A stretch of 64,000 nt of DNA from JAABQT01 sp035459025. Lineage in GTDB: Bacteria > Pseudomonadota > Gammaproteobacteria > Burkholderiales > SG8-39. The stretch is from NCBI GenBank assembly GCA_035459025.1, contig DATHYT010000068.1, positions 1 through 64,000 of the forward strand, given 5' to 3'. The translations under genes and the position numbers were made by a program. This document shows positions 31,059 through 39,852 of the stretch, piece by piece; within the stretch, counting starts at the first letter, position 1; every line of letters starts with the position of its first letter. The notes beneath the pieces are model-generated. The model saw only the letters and a program-made list of their open reading frames with translations. It was not told the origin of the DNA and ran no database searches.

Positions 31059-31445
31059 TCAGGCGCGCAACGCTTCCAGCAGCGCGCGTAGCTCGCGCCT
31101 GATCGCCGCCAGGTCGCCGCCCGCGGCGGCGGCGCTTGGCGCCGGCTCGCTGCGCTCGTCGGCGCCGTGCGCGGCGTTGTCGAGCCGGTTGCGCGCGCCG
31201 CTGATGGTGAAGCCCTCCTCGTACAGCAGCTCGCGGATGCGGCGGATCAGCAGCACTTCGTGGTGCTGGTAGTAGCGCCGGTTGCCGCGGCGCTTGACGG
31301 GTTTCAACTGCGTGAACTCCTGCTCCCAGTAGCGCAGCACGTGCGGTTTCACGCCGCACAACTCGCTTACCTCACCGATGGTGAAGTAGCGCTTCGCCGG
31401 GATCGGCGGCAGGTCAGCTTTCTTGCTGTGGTTGCGGCTTTCCAT
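31059..31445 (-). CDS. MerR family transcriptional regulator
   Basis: A 128-residue protein with an N-terminal winged helix-turn-helix (YFTIGEVSELCGVKPHVLRY, then GNRRYYQHHEVLLIRRIREL) and a short alanine-rich C-terminus with no metal-binding cysteines. It is of the ihfA-linked MerR subgroup found in gamma- and betaproteobacteria, whose ligand is unknown. The ATG lies inside the 3' end of ihfA (32-base overlap), so expression is coupled. tRNA-Pro follows. Confidence 0.9.
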   Translation of the reverse strand: MESRNHSKKADLPPIPAKRYFTIGEVSELCGVKPHVLRYWEQEFTQLKPVKRRGNRRYYQHHEVLLIRRIRELLYEEGFTISGARNRLDNAAHGADERSEPAPSAAAAGGDLAAIRRELRALLEALRA

Positions 31446-31731
31446 GGCGTGCCTTCTCCACCATCGCCTTCAGCTTCTGGCTGGCGTGGAAGGTGACCAC
31501 GCGGCGGGCGCTGATGGGGATTTCCTCGCCGGTTTTGGGGTTGCGGCCAGGGCGTTGCGGCTTGTCGCGCAGTTGGAAGTTGCCGAACCCCGACAGCTTG
31601 ACGCTCTCGCCGCGCTCGAGGGCCCCGCGGATTTCCTCGAAGAAAGCTTCCACCATGTCCTTGGCCTCGCGCTTGTTCAGGCCGACCTTCTCGAACAGCA
31701 GGTCGGCCAGTTCGGCCTTGGTCAAAGTCAT
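31414..31731 (-). CDS. ihfA: integration host factor alpha subunit
   Basis: A 105-residue DNA-bending protein that pairs with IHF beta. It begins MTLTKAELADLLFEKVGLNK and carries the DNA-binding arm GFGNFQLRDKPQRPGRNPKT with the intercalating proline. The ATG at 31731 has GGAG upstream. It follows pheT by 22 bases, the standard pheST-ihfA order, and overlaps the merR-type gene. Confidence 0.97.
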   Translation of the reverse strand: MTLTKAELADLLFEKVGLNKREAKDMVEAFFEEIRGALERGESVKLSGFGNFQLRDKPQRPGRNPKTGEEIPISARRVVTFHASQKLKAMVEKARHGKPQPQQES

Positions 31732-31753
31732 CACAACTCCCTGATTTGTATAT

Positions 31754-34135
31754 TTATGCGCGAAGTGTCGCGGCGAAACGACGGCCCCACAGCGCAACCA
31801 GCGCATCCCGCGCCGAGTCGGCCTCCGCATCCGTGAGGGTTCGTTCAGTATCTTGCATAACTACCCGGAAAGCAAGGCTTTTTTTCCCTTGGGGAAGGTT
31901 CGGCCCCTGGTACAGGTCAAACAGCCGCACGTCCTGCACGATGGCCGGGGTTTCTCCCACGATCGCATCCAGTAGCGCCTGAACGGTGATGTCAGCGTTC
32001 ACTAACAAAGCAATGTCGCGAGACACGGGCGGGAACCTGGAGGGTACCGAGGGTTGGGGGAGGGGTGCCTCCAAGAGCGCGCCGACCTCGACCTCAAAGC
32101 ACACAACCCCATGAGAAATATCGTATTTCTGCAGCCACTGGGGGTGTAGTTCCCCGATCCAGCCGATGTCTTTTCCCGCCATTTGGACGCGGGCGGAACG
32201 CGCGGGATGGAACGCCGGATGCGCGGCAGCCACGTAGCGTAGGGCGCGGGGGGCGGCGAGGGTCTCGAGGTCCGACTTCAGGTCGAAGAGGTCCACGGGC
32301 CGCGTGGGGCTGCCCCACTGCTCTTCCAGCGCCGGCCCGGACGCGGCCGCGGCGATGCGCAGCGGCTGGCGCACGCCGGCGACTTCGAGCGGCCCGTCGG
32401 CGACGGCCGGGTCGCGCAGAAACACGCGCCCGAGCTCGAACACCCGGATCCGCGCCAGCTTGCGCGCCGCGTTGTAGCGCACGTTGGCGAGCAGCCCACC
32501 GAGCAGCGTGCTGCGCATGACCGAGAGCTGGCTGGCGATGGGGTTGAGAAGCCGAATCGGGTTCGACGCGCCCGCCAGGTCCGCCTCCCACTGCGGCTCG
32601 ACGAAGCTGAAGGTGATCACTTCCTGGTAGTCACGGCCGGCCAGGCGCTCGCGCAGCGCGTGCACCGGGCGGCGCGCCTCCGGCGTCGCCGCCATGCGCG
32701 CGGGCGCAAGGGGCGGCAGCGCCGGGATGCGCTCGAAGCCATGCACGCGCGCCACCTCCTCGATCAGGTCTTCCTCGATCTCCAGGTCGAAGCGAAACGA
32801 GGGCGGCGCGACGGTGAAAGCGCCGCGCTGGCGCCGGCTCGGCAGCCCCAAACGCTTGAACGCCCGCGCCATGTCCTTTTCCGCGACCGGCATGCCGATC
32901 ACTTTCTGCGCGCGCGCGACGCGCATGCGCACGGGCTTTCTCTTGGGCAGGCGCTTGACCAGATCGACCGTCGGGCCCGGCTCGCCGCCGCAGATCTCCA
33001 GGATCAGCTGCGTGGCGCGCTCGATGCCGGCGACGTTGTTGCCGAAGTCGACGCCGCGCTCGAAACGGTGCGCGGCGTCGCTCGTGAAATTGAAGCGCCG
33101 CGCGCGGCCCGCCACCGCGTCGGGGAAGAAGAACGCCGATTCGAGGAACAGGTTCCGGGTCGTGGTCTCGGCCTTGGTCGACTCCCCGCCCATGATGCCG
33201 CCCAGGCCGATCGGACCCGAATCGTCCGTAATGCACAGCACGTCCGCGTCGACCTCGACTTCCTGCCCGTTCAGCAGGAGCACCTTCTCGCCTTTGCGGC
33301 CCCAGCGCACGTCGATCGGGCCGCGCAGCTTGTCCTGGTCGTACACGTGCAGCGGCCGGCCGAGCTCGAGCATCACGTAGTTGGTGACGTCGACCAGCGC
33401 CGAGATCGAGCGCTGCCCCGCGCGCTCCAGCCGCTGGCGCATCCAGTGCGGCGTCGGCGCGGCGGCGTTCACGCCGCGGATCACGCGCCCGGCGAAGCGC
33501 CCGCAGCCCGCGGCGTGCGTGACGCCGAACGGGTGCTTCGCCTTGCTGCGCGCGGCGACCGGCTTCGGCCTAAGCGCCGTCAGCTTTGCCCCGGTCAGCG
33601 CGGCGACCTCGCGCGCGATGCCGAGGATCGACAGGCAATCGGCGCGGTTCGGCGTCAGCTTGAACGTGAACACACGCTCGTCCAGGTCGAGCGCCTTGCG
33701 CACGTCCTGCCCCGCCTTCGCCGTCACCGGCAGCTCGAGCAGGCCGGAATGGTCGTCGGAGAGTCCGAGCTCGCGTGCCGAGCACAGCATGCCCTGGCTC
33801 TGCACGCCGCGCAGCTCGGCCGCCTTGATCTCCAGGCTTCCGAGCCTCGTTCCCACGGTGGCGAGCGGGGCCTTCATGCCCGGGCGTGCGTTTGGCGCAC
33901 CGCACACCACAGCGAGCTTCTGCTGGCCCGTGCTCACGGTGCAGACCGTGAGCCTGTCGGCGTTCGGGTGGCGCTCGACCTGCAGGATCTCGCCGACCAC
34001 CACGCCGCTGAAGGGCGGCGCTACGGGCACGCAGGCCTCGACCTCCAGCCCCGACATCGTCAGCAGCTGCGCGAGCTTGTCCGCCTTCATCGACGGATCG
34101 CAGAAGCTGCGCAGCCAGCGCTCGGGGACGTTCAT
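31754..34135 (-). CDS. pheT: phenylalanyl-tRNA synthetase beta subunit
   Basis: A 793-residue subunit of the alpha2-beta2 synthetase. The N-terminal OB-fold tRNA-binding domain has VVGEILQVERHPNADRLTVC; the B3/B4 editing domain, B5 domain, a synthetase-like core and a C-terminal FDX-ACB anticodon domain (RFPPVSRDIALLVNADITV) follow in the normal order. The ATG overlaps the pheS stop by four bases (ATGA), ensuring balanced synthesis. The start at 34135 matches family N-termini; the frame is open further upstream inside pheS. Confidence 0.97.
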   Translation of the reverse strand: MNVPERWLRSFCDPSMKADKLAQLLTMSGLEVEACVPVAPPFSGVVVGEILQVERHPNADRLTVCTVSTGQQKLAVVCGAPNARPGMKAPLATVGTRLGSLEIKAAELRGVQSQGMLCSARELGLSDDHSGLLELPVTAKAGQDVRKALDLDERVFTFKLTPNRADCLSILGIAREVAALTGAKLTALRPKPVAARSKAKHPFGVTHAAGCGRFAGRVIRGVNAAAPTPHWMRQRLERAGQRSISALVDVTNYVMLELGRPLHVYDQDKLRGPIDVRWGRKGEKVLLLNGQEVEVDADVLCITDDSGPIGLGGIMGGESTKAETTTRNLFLESAFFFPDAVAGRARRFNFTSDAAHRFERGVDFGNNVAGIERATQLILEICGGEPGPTVDLVKRLPKRKPVRMRVARAQKVIGMPVAEKDMARAFKRLGLPSRRQRGAFTVAPPSFRFDLEIEEDLIEEVARVHGFERIPALPPLAPARMAATPEARRPVHALRERLAGRDYQEVITFSFVEPQWEADLAGASNPIRLLNPIASQLSVMRSTLLGGLLANVRYNAARKLARIRVFELGRVFLRDPAVADGPLEVAGVRQPLRIAAAASGPALEEQWGSPTRPVDLFDLKSDLETLAAPRALRYVAAAHPAFHPARSARVQMAGKDIGWIGELHPQWLQKYDISHGVVCFEVEVGALLEAPLPQPSVPSRFPPVSRDIALLVNADITVQALLDAIVGETPAIVQDVRLFDLYQGPNLPQGKKSLAFRVVMQDTERTLTDAEADSARDALVALWGRRFAATLRA

Positions 34136-35148
34136 GCGAACTGCCGGAGGAAGCGCAGGTCGCCGTCGAAGAACAGGCGCAGATCGTCGATGCCGTAGCG
34201 CAGCATGGTCAGGCGCTCGAGACCCGAGCCGAAGGCAAAGCCGATGTAGCGCTCGGCATCCAGCCCGAAATTGCGCACCACCTGCGGATGCACCTGGCCA
34301 GCGCCCGAGAGCTCGAGCCAGCGCCCCTTGTGCGGCCCGGACGCAAACTGCAGGTCGATCTCCGCGGAGGGCTCGGTGAACGGGAAGTACGACGGCCGGA
34401 AGCGCACTTCCAGGTCTTCGGACTCGAAAAAGCGGCGCAGGAAGTCCGTGTACACGCCCTTCAGGTCGGCGAAGCTGATGCCCTCGTCGATCCACAGGCC
34501 CTCGACCTGGTGGAACATGGGCGAGTGCGTCGCATCCGAATCGACGCGAAAGGTGCGGCCCGGCGCGATCACCTTGATGGGCGGTGAGTGCATGCGCGCA
34601 TAGCGCACCTGCATCGGGCTGGTGTGCGTGCGCAGCAGCAACGGCAGGCCCTGCGCGTCCTTCAGATCGACGTAGAACGTGTCCTGCATCGAGCGCGCCG
34701 GGTGGTTCTCGGGGTTGTTCAGCGCGGTGAAGTTGTACCAGTCGTTCTCGATCTCGGGACCGTCGGCGACGTCGAAGCCGATCGAACCGAAGATCTGCTC
34801 GACGCGCTGCCAGGTGCGAATGATCGGGTGGATGCCGCCGCGGCCGCGGCCGCGGCCTGGCAAGGTGACGTCGATCGATTCTGCGGCGAGCCGCGCCTGC
34901 AGCCGCGCGCCGGAGAGCTCGCCACGGCGCGCGTCCAGCGCCTGCTCGATCGCCGCTTTGGCGGCGTTGATCCGGGCCCCGGCGTCCTTGCGCGCTTCGG
35001 GTGCGAGCGCGCCCAGCCCGCGCAGCAGCGCCGTCAGCTCTCCGCTCTTGCCGAGGTAGCGCGCCTTGGCGTTTTCCAGCGACGCGGGGTCGGCGGCGGC
35101 GCGGAAATCCGCGAGCGCCCGCTCGACGATGGCATTGACGTCTTGCAT
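34132..35148 (-). CDS. pheS: phenylalanyl-tRNA synthetase alpha subunit
   Basis: A 338-residue class II catalytic subunit. An N-terminal coiled coil (residues 1-85) precedes the catalytic core with GIHPIIRTWQRVEQIFGSIG, LLLRTHTSPMQVRYAR, motif 2 GRTFRVDSDATHSPMFHQVE and motif 3 GFAFGSGLERLTMLRYGI. The ATG lies 22 bases after rplT. No pheM-like leader peptide or attenuator is visible before it. Confidence 0.97.
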   Translation of the reverse strand: MQDVNAIVERALADFRAAADPASLENAKARYLGKSGELTALLRGLGALAPEARKDAGARINAAKAAIEQALDARRGELSGARLQARLAAESIDVTLPGRGRGRGGIHPIIRTWQRVEQIFGSIGFDVADGPEIENDWYNFTALNNPENHPARSMQDTFYVDLKDAQGLPLLLRTHTSPMQVRYARMHSPPIKVIAPGRTFRVDSDATHSPMFHQVEGLWIDEGISFADLKGVYTDFLRRFFESEDLEVRFRPSYFPFTEPSAEIDLQFASGPHKGRWLELSGAGQVHPQVVRNFGLDAERYIGFAFGSGLERLTMLRYGIDDLRLFFDGDLRFLRQFA

Positions 35149-35170
35149 CCCCGCGCCTCCCGCAACGGGG

Positions 35171-35530
35171 TCAGTGGGCGAGGCTGGCTTTCACCTGGCT
35201 GGCGATCTTCGCGAACGCGGGCTTGTCCGCGACCGCCAGATCGGCGAGCACCTTGCGATCGATATCGATGTTGGCGCGCTTCAGCCCGGACATGAAGGCC
35301 GAATAGCTCATGCCGAGCTCGCGCACCGCGGCGTTGATGCGCGCGATCCACAGCGCGCGGAAGGTGCGCTTGCGGTTGCGGCGGTCGCGGTAGGCGTACT
35401 GCCCCGCCTTCATCACCGCCTGCTTGGCGACGCGATAGACATTGCCGCGGCGGCCGCGGAAGCCTTTCGCCTGCTTCAGGACCTTCTTGTGGCGCGCGCG
35501 CGCCGTGACCCCGCGCTTGACTCTTGGCAT
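35171..35530 (-). CDS. rplT: 50S ribosomal protein L20
   Basis: A 119-residue assembly protein of the 50S subunit (MPRVKRGVTARARHKKVLKQ, then GRRGNVYRVAKQAVMKAGQY). The N-terminal basic extension reaches into 23S rRNA. In enterobacteria L20 represses rpmI-rplT translation; whether that control exists here was not tested. It starts 9 bases after rpmI with GGAGG in the gap. Confidence 0.98.
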   Translation of the reverse strand: MPRVKRGVTARARHKKVLKQAKGFRGRRGNVYRVAKQAVMKAGQYAYRDRRNRKRTFRALWIARINAAVRELGMSYSAFMSGLKRANIDIDRKVLADLAVADKPAFAKIASQVKASLAH

Positions 35531-35539
35531 GGCGCCTCC

Positions 35540-35740
35540 TTACGACGCGTAGGGCAGCATCGCGCGCACCTGGCGCTTGTTGCTGTCGTGCACGTTGGTG
35601 GTGCCGCGCAGGTGGCGCTTCCTCTTGGTCGACTTCTTGGTAAGGATGTGGCGCATGTAGGCCTGCGAGCGCTTGATGCCGCCCGAGGAGCGGATCTTGA
35701 AGCGCTTCGCCGCCGACTTCTTGGTCTTCACTTTCGGCAT
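35540..35740 (-). CDS. rpmI: 50S ribosomal protein L35
   Basis: A 66-residue basic ribosomal protein (MPKVKTKKSAAKRFKIRSSG, then KRSQAYMRHILTKKSTKRKR). It lies between infC and rplT as usual. The ATG has AAGGAAGAG upstream. In the preceding 85-base gap a TATAAA (35751-35756 on the minus strand) could be an extra -10 element. Confidence 0.98.
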   Translation of the reverse strand: MPKVKTKKSAAKRFKIRSSGGIKRSQAYMRHILTKKSTKRKRHLRGTTNVHDSNKRQVRAMLPYAS

Positions 35741-35825
35741 GACTCTTCCTTTATAGCCTGACGCCGGGCGGCCCGCCGCGCGGGCGCTTTCACTGCCGCG
35801 GCCATCACTTGTATTGCCGGTCCGC

Positions 35826-36407
35826 TCAGGCGGCCGGCTTGACTGCTGCTGCGTCCTTCTTCGCCTTGGGCTTGGCTTTGGGCGGCACGCCCTTCTTCTT
35901 GGGCCCCAGCACCATCACCATCTGCCGGCCCTCGAGCTTCGGGAACTGCTCCACGATGCCCACTTCCTGCAGGTCCGCCCGCACCCGTTCCAGGAGCCGC
36001 ACCCCGAACTCCTGGTGCGCCATCTCGCGCCCGCGGAACCGCAACGTCACTTTGGCCTTGTCGCCGTCCTCCAGGAACTGGATCAGCTTTCCCAGCTTGA
36101 TCTTGTAGTCGCCCTCGTCGGTCCCTGGGCGAAACTTGATCTCCTTCACCTGGATCTGCTTTTGCTTGAGCTTGGCCTCGTGGGCCTTCTTCTGCTCGCG
36201 GTAGCGGAACTTGCCGTAGTCCATCAGCTTGCAGACCGGCGGCTGCGCCATCGGCGCGATCTCCACCAGGTCCACGTTGCGCTCCTCCGCCAAACGCAGC
36301 GCCTCGGCCACCGGCACGATGCCCAGCTGTTCTGCGTTCTCGCCGACCAGCCGCACTTGCGGCGCGGTGATCTCCGCGTTAATGCGTTGCGATCTTTCGA
36401 GTGCGAT
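35826..36407 (-). CDS. infC: translation initiation factor IF-3
   Basis: A 193-residue factor that binds 30S and checks start codons. It has an N domain (residues 1-75, RINAEITAPQVRLVGENAEQ), a lysine-rich linker (REQKKAHEAKLKQKQIQVKE) and a C domain (FRPGTDEGDYKIKLGK). I choose the AUC codon at 36407 as start: the family is known for AUU/AUC starts that IF-3 itself discriminates against, and AAGGAG lies ten bases upstream. The in-frame TTG at 36416 is too close to that ribosome site. Alanine/lysine repeats end the protein. Confidence 0.95.
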   Translation of the reverse strand: MALERSQRINAEITAPQVRLVGENAEQLGIVPVAEALRLAEERNVDLVEIAPMAQPPVCKLMDYGKFRYREQKKAHEAKLKQKQIQVKEIKFRPGTDEGDYKIKLGKLIQFLEDGDKAKVTLRFRGREMAHQEFGVRLLERVRADLQEVGIVEQFPKLEGRQMVMVLGPKKKGVPPKAKPKAKKDAAAVKPAA

Positions 36408-36447
36408 GAGTGACAAGCTCCTTTACACGTTGAAAAAAACGGCCGTG

Positions 36448-38352
36448 CTACTGCGCTTTCGCCTCGCTGCGGAGGCGTGCGATGAAGGCATCGAGGCTCA
36501 TCGCCCCGAGATCTTCGCCGCCGCGCGTGCGCACGGCCACCGTTCCAGCCTGCTTCTCCTTGTCCCCGACGACCACCTGGTAGGGCAACTTTTGCAGGCT
36601 ATGTTCGCGAATCTTATAAGAAATTTTCTCGTTTCGCAAATCTTCCACGGCGCGGAAACCGGCCTTGCGGAGCGCCGCCGCGACCCCGGCGGCATAGTCC
36701 GCCTGGTGCTCCGAGATGTTGAGCACCGCCACCTGCTCCGGGGCCAGCCAGAGCGGGAACGCGCCGGCGAAATGCTCGATGAGGATGCCGAGAAAGCGCT
36801 CCATCGAGCCGACGATAGCGCGGTGGAGCATCACCGGGGTATGGCGCGCGTTGTCTTCGCCCACGTACTCCGCGCCCAGGCGCTCCGGCATGAAGAAATC
36901 CACCTGCATGGTGCCGCACTGCCAGACCCTGCCGATGGCGTCCTTCAGCGAGTACTCGATCTTCGGCCCGTAGAAGGCGCCCTCGCCCGGGGTGACCTGG
37001 AACGCCACTCCGGATCGCTCGAGCGACTCGATCAGCGCGCGCTCGGCCTTGTCCCAGGCCGCGTCGTCGCCGATGCGCTTCTCGGGGCGGGTCGCCACCC
37101 GGTAGATGATGTCGGCAAAGCCGAAATCGGCGTACACCTTCTGCAGCAGCGCCGTGTACTGGACGCACTCCTGCATCACCTGGTCCTCGGTGCAGAAGAT
37201 GTGGCCATCGTCCTGCGTAAAGCCGCGCACGCGCATCAGCCCGTGCAGCGCGCCCGAGGGCTCGTTGCGATGGCAGGCGCCGAACTCGCCCAGCCGGTAC
37301 GGCAACTCGCGGTAGCTGCGCACGCCCTTGTTGTAGATCTGGATGTGCCCGGGGCAGTTCATCGGCTTGACCGCGTAGTCGCGGTTCTCCGAGGACGTGG
37401 TGAACATGTTCTCGCGGTAGTTGTCCCAGTGCCCGGTCTTCTCCCAGATGCTCTTGTCGAGGATCTGCGGCGCGCGCACTTCCTGGTAGCCGTTGTCGCG
37501 GTACACGCGGCGCATGTACTGCTCGACCTGCTGCCACAGCGCCCAGCCCTTGGGGTGCCAGAACACGAGGCCCGGTGCCGCTTCCTGCATGTGAAAGAGA
37601 TCGAGCTGCGTGCCGAGGCGCCGGTGGTCGCGCTTCTCGGCCTCCTCCAGCATCTTCAGGTACGCGTCCTGGTCCTCCTTCTTCGCCCAGGCAGTGCCGT
37701 AGATGCGCTGGAGCATCTCGTTCTTAGAGTCGCCGCGCCAGTAGGCGCCGGCGACGCGCATCAGCTTGAAGACCTTGAGCTTCCCAGTCGAGGGCACATG
37801 CGGGCCGCGGCACAGGTCAAGCCAGTCGCCCTGGCCGTACAGCGAGATCGCTTCCTTGTCCGGGATCGCGGCGATGATCTCGGCCTTATAGGCCTCGCCC
37901 AGACCGTGGAACAGCTTCACTGCCTCGTCGCGGGGGAGCTCGCGCCGCGTCACGGGCAGGTCTTTCTTCGCAATCTCGGCCATGCGCTTTTCGATGGCCG
38001 CCAGGTCCTCTGGCGTGAACGGGCGCTTGTACGCGAAATCGTAGTAAAAGCCGTTCTCGATCACGGGCCCGATGGTGACCTGCGCCTCGGGATAGAGCTC
38101 CTTCACCGCCTGCGCCAGCAGGTGCGCCGTCGAGTGCCGGATCACCTCCAGCCCCTCGGGGTCACGCTCGGTGACGATCGCGAGCCTGGCGTCGCGCTCG
38201 ATGCGGTGGCCGGTGTCGACCAGGCGGCCGTCCACCTTGCCGGCGAGCGCCGCGCGCGCGAGGCCCGCGCCGATGGCTTGGGCGACTTCGGCGACGGTCA
38301 CCGGGCCCGGAAACGACTTCACCGAGCCGTCTGGAAGCGTTATGTTGGGCAA
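36448..38352 (-). CDS. thrS: threonyl-tRNA synthetase
   Basis: A 634-residue class II synthetase. The TGS domain (residues 1-62, PNITLPDGSVKSFPGPVTV) is followed by the SAD editing domain (HSTAHLLAQAVKELYPEAQV), the catalytic core with zinc ligands (MNCPGHIQIY), motif 2 region (LGEFGACHRNEPSGALHGLM) and the anticodon domain. The start fitting family N-termini is the TTG at 38352, only five bases from the encoded CCA of tRNA-Val and without a ribosome site. An in-frame ATG at 38397 lies inside the tRNA. A later GTG would cut the TGS domain. Confidence 0.94.
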   Translation of the reverse strand: MPNITLPDGSVKSFPGPVTVAEVAQAIGAGLARAALAGKVDGRLVDTGHRIERDARLAIVTERDPEGLEVIRHSTAHLLAQAVKELYPEAQVTIGPVIENGFYYDFAYKRPFTPEDLAAIEKRMAEIAKKDLPVTRRELPRDEAVKLFHGLGEAYKAEIIAAIPDKEAISLYGQGDWLDLCRGPHVPSTGKLKVFKLMRVAGAYWRGDSKNEMLQRIYGTAWAKKEDQDAYLKMLEEAEKRDHRRLGTQLDLFHMQEAAPGLVFWHPKGWALWQQVEQYMRRVYRDNGYQEVRAPQILDKSIWEKTGHWDNYRENMFTTSSENRDYAVKPMNCPGHIQIYNKGVRSYRELPYRLGEFGACHRNEPSGALHGLMRVRGFTQDDGHIFCTEDQVMQECVQYTALLQKVYADFGFADIIYRVATRPEKRIGDDAAWDKAERALIESLERSGVAFQVTPGEGAFYGPKIEYSLKDAIGRVWQCGTMQVDFFMPERLGAEYVGEDNARHTPVMLHRAIVGSMERFLGILIEHFAGAFPLWLAPEQVAVLNISEHQADYAAGVAAALRKAGFRAVEDLRNEKISYKIREHSLQKLPYQVVVGDKEKQAGTVAVRTRGGEDLGAMSLDAFIARLRSEAKAQ

Positions 38353-38357
38353 GATGT

Positions 38358-38434
38358 TGGTAGGCGCGATTGGACTCGAACCAACGACCCCTACCATGTC
38401 AAGGTAGTGCTCTAACCAGCTGAGCTACGCGCCT
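38358..38434 (-). tRNA. tRNA-Val (anticodon GAC)
   Basis: A 77-base cloverleaf with encoded CCA. The acceptor AGGCGCG pairs with CGCGCCT; the anticodon stem CTACC/GGTAG encloses loop TTGACAT; the T-arm reads GGTTCGAGTCC. It is the first gene of the thrS-infC-rpmI-rplT-pheST-ihfA unit. Confidence 0.97.
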
Positions 38435-38451
38435 GATGGAACGAGCCCGGG

Positions 38452-38457
38452 ATTCTA
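38452..38457 (-). promoter_or_regulatory. putative -10 box for tRNA-Val and the thrS operon
   Basis: The minus strand reads TAGAAT, giving a predicted start near 38444, about ten bases before the mature tRNA 5' end at 38434. The -35 region would lie inside sixA and is not consensus. Confidence 0.35.
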
Positions 38458-38464
38458 ACTGAAG

Positions 38465-38917
38465 ATGGACCTGATTCTGTGGCGGCACGCCGAGGCCGAG
38501 GACGGGCCTCCCGACCTCGAGCGCCGCCTCACGCCCCGCGGCCACAAGCACGCGGCGCACGTCGCCGGGTGGCTGCTGCAGCGGCTGCCGGCGAAGTTCG
38601 TGGTGCTGGCCAGCCCGGCGCGGCGCGCGCAGGAAACGGCGCTGGCGCTGGGCGTGCCGCTGCGCACGGTGGCGAGCCTCGCCCCGGGCGCCGCGGTGCG
38701 CGACATCCTCGCCGCCGCCGAGTGGCCCGAGCGGAAGAGCGCCGTCGTCGTGGTGGGGCACCAGCCCGACCTCGGGCGCACCGCCGCCTTCCTGCTGTCG
38801 GGGTCGGAGGCGCCGTGGAGCCTGAAGAAGGGCGGCGCCTGGTGGCTGTCCAGCCGTACGCGCGAGGATGCGGCGCAGGTCGTGCTGCGCGCGGTGGTCG
38901 CGCCCGACTTCGTCTAG
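38465..38917 (+). CDS. sixA: phosphohistidine phosphatase SixA family
   Basis: A 150-residue histidine phosphatase. The catalytic RHA motif lies at residues 7-9 (LILWRHAEAED) and the second His in VVVGHQPDLGRTA; the fold is the short branch of the phosphoglycerate mutase superfamily. SixA removes phosphate from His in phosphotransfer domains or from NPr of the nitrogen PTS; which one applies here is unknown. It is divergent from tRNA-Val, 30 bases away, with no clear ribosome site. Confidence 0.9.
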   Translation: MDLILWRHAEAEDGPPDLERRLTPRGHKHAAHVAGWLLQRLPAKFVVLASPARRAQETALALGVPLRTVASLAPGAAVRDILAAAEWPERKSAVVVVGHQPDLGRTAAFLLSGSEAPWSLKKGGAWWLSSRTREDAAQVVLRAVVAPDFV

Positions 38918-38943
38918 CGCCCGCATGCTAGGCTAGACGCGGC

Positions 38944-39852
38944 ATGGAAGAAGTGAATCCGACGCTCGCGCAACTGCGCGACTGGCTGGCGGTGCCGTGG
39001 TTCAACCTGGGCGACACGCCGATCAGCGCCGGCCGGCTCCTCGGGCTGGTGGTGATCGTGGTCGCCGTGTGGTGGCTGGCGTCGCTGCTCGAAGCCGGCA
39101 TCCGGCGGGTCGCCATGCAGCGCAGCGGCCACACTGAGAGCACGCCGAGCGTGTACGCCTGGTCGCGCGTGCTGCGCTACACGGTATGGATCATCGGCAC
39201 GCTGGTCGGACTGAACTACATCGGCCTCGATCTCACCAGCCTCGCGCTGCTCGGCGGTGCCATCGGCGTCGGCATCGGCTTCGGCCTGCAGAACATCTTC
39301 AGCAACTTCATCTCCGGCGTCATCATCCTGCTCGAGCGCACGCTGAAGGTCGGCGACTACGTCGACCTGCAGTCCGGCGTGCGCGGGCACGTGCGCGAGA
39401 TCGGCATGCGCTACACGCGCATCACCACCAACGACGAGGTGGACATCATCGTGCCCAATTCGGAGTTCATCAACGGCCGCGTCACCAACTGGACGTTCGA
39501 GACGCGCGTCCGACGCATGCGCGTGCCCTTCGGCGTCGCCTACGGCAGCGACAAGGACAAGGTGAAGGCAGCGGCATTACGTGCCGCGCAGCGCGTGAAG
39601 GGCACCGTCAGCGAGCCCGGGCGCGAGCCCGACGCCTGGCTGGTCGGCTTCGGCGACTCGAGCCTCAATTTCGAGCTGGTGGTCTGGATCGGGCCCGACC
39701 TCATCACGCGCCCCGGGCGCACCGAGGCTGCGTTCCTGTGGGCGATCGAGGACGAGCTCCGTGCCGCGGGCATCGAGATCCCGTTCCCCCAGCGCGACCT
39801 GCACGTGCGCTCGGGCACGCTCAACGTGAAGATGGAGCCCGAGCGGCGCTAG
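38944..39852 (+). CDS. mechanosensitive ion channel, MscS family
   Basis: A 302-residue inner-membrane channel protein. Three transmembrane helices lie in residues 30-125; the third is the glycine/alanine-rich pore helix LLGGAIGVGIGFGLQNIFSN. The beta domain (LKVGDYVDLQSGVRGHVREI, then VDIIVPNSEFINGRVTNWT) and a C-terminal alpha/beta domain follow. It releases solutes on hypo-osmotic shock. It follows sixA by 26 bases and shares a CTAG stop with convergent ppx. Confidence 0.92.
   Translation: MEEVNPTLAQLRDWLAVPWFNLGDTPISAGRLLGLVVIVVAVWWLASLLEAGIRRVAMQRSGHTESTPSVYAWSRVLRYTVWIIGTLVGLNYIGLDLTSLALLGGAIGVGIGFGLQNIFSNFISGVIILLERTLKVGDYVDLQSGVRGHVREIGMRYTRITTNDEVDIIVPNSEFINGRVTNWTFETRVRRMRVPFGVAYGSDKDKVKAAALRAAQRVKGTVSEPGREPDAWLVGFGDSSLNFELVVWIGPDLITRPGRTEAAFLWAIEDELRAAGIEIPFPQRDLHVRSGTLNVKMEPERR

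Noticed and set aside
35771..35785. GC hairpin between infC and rpmI as a terminator
   Set aside because: The stem (GCCCGC/GCGGGC with a 3-base loop) has no T-run, and such stems are common by chance at this GC level.
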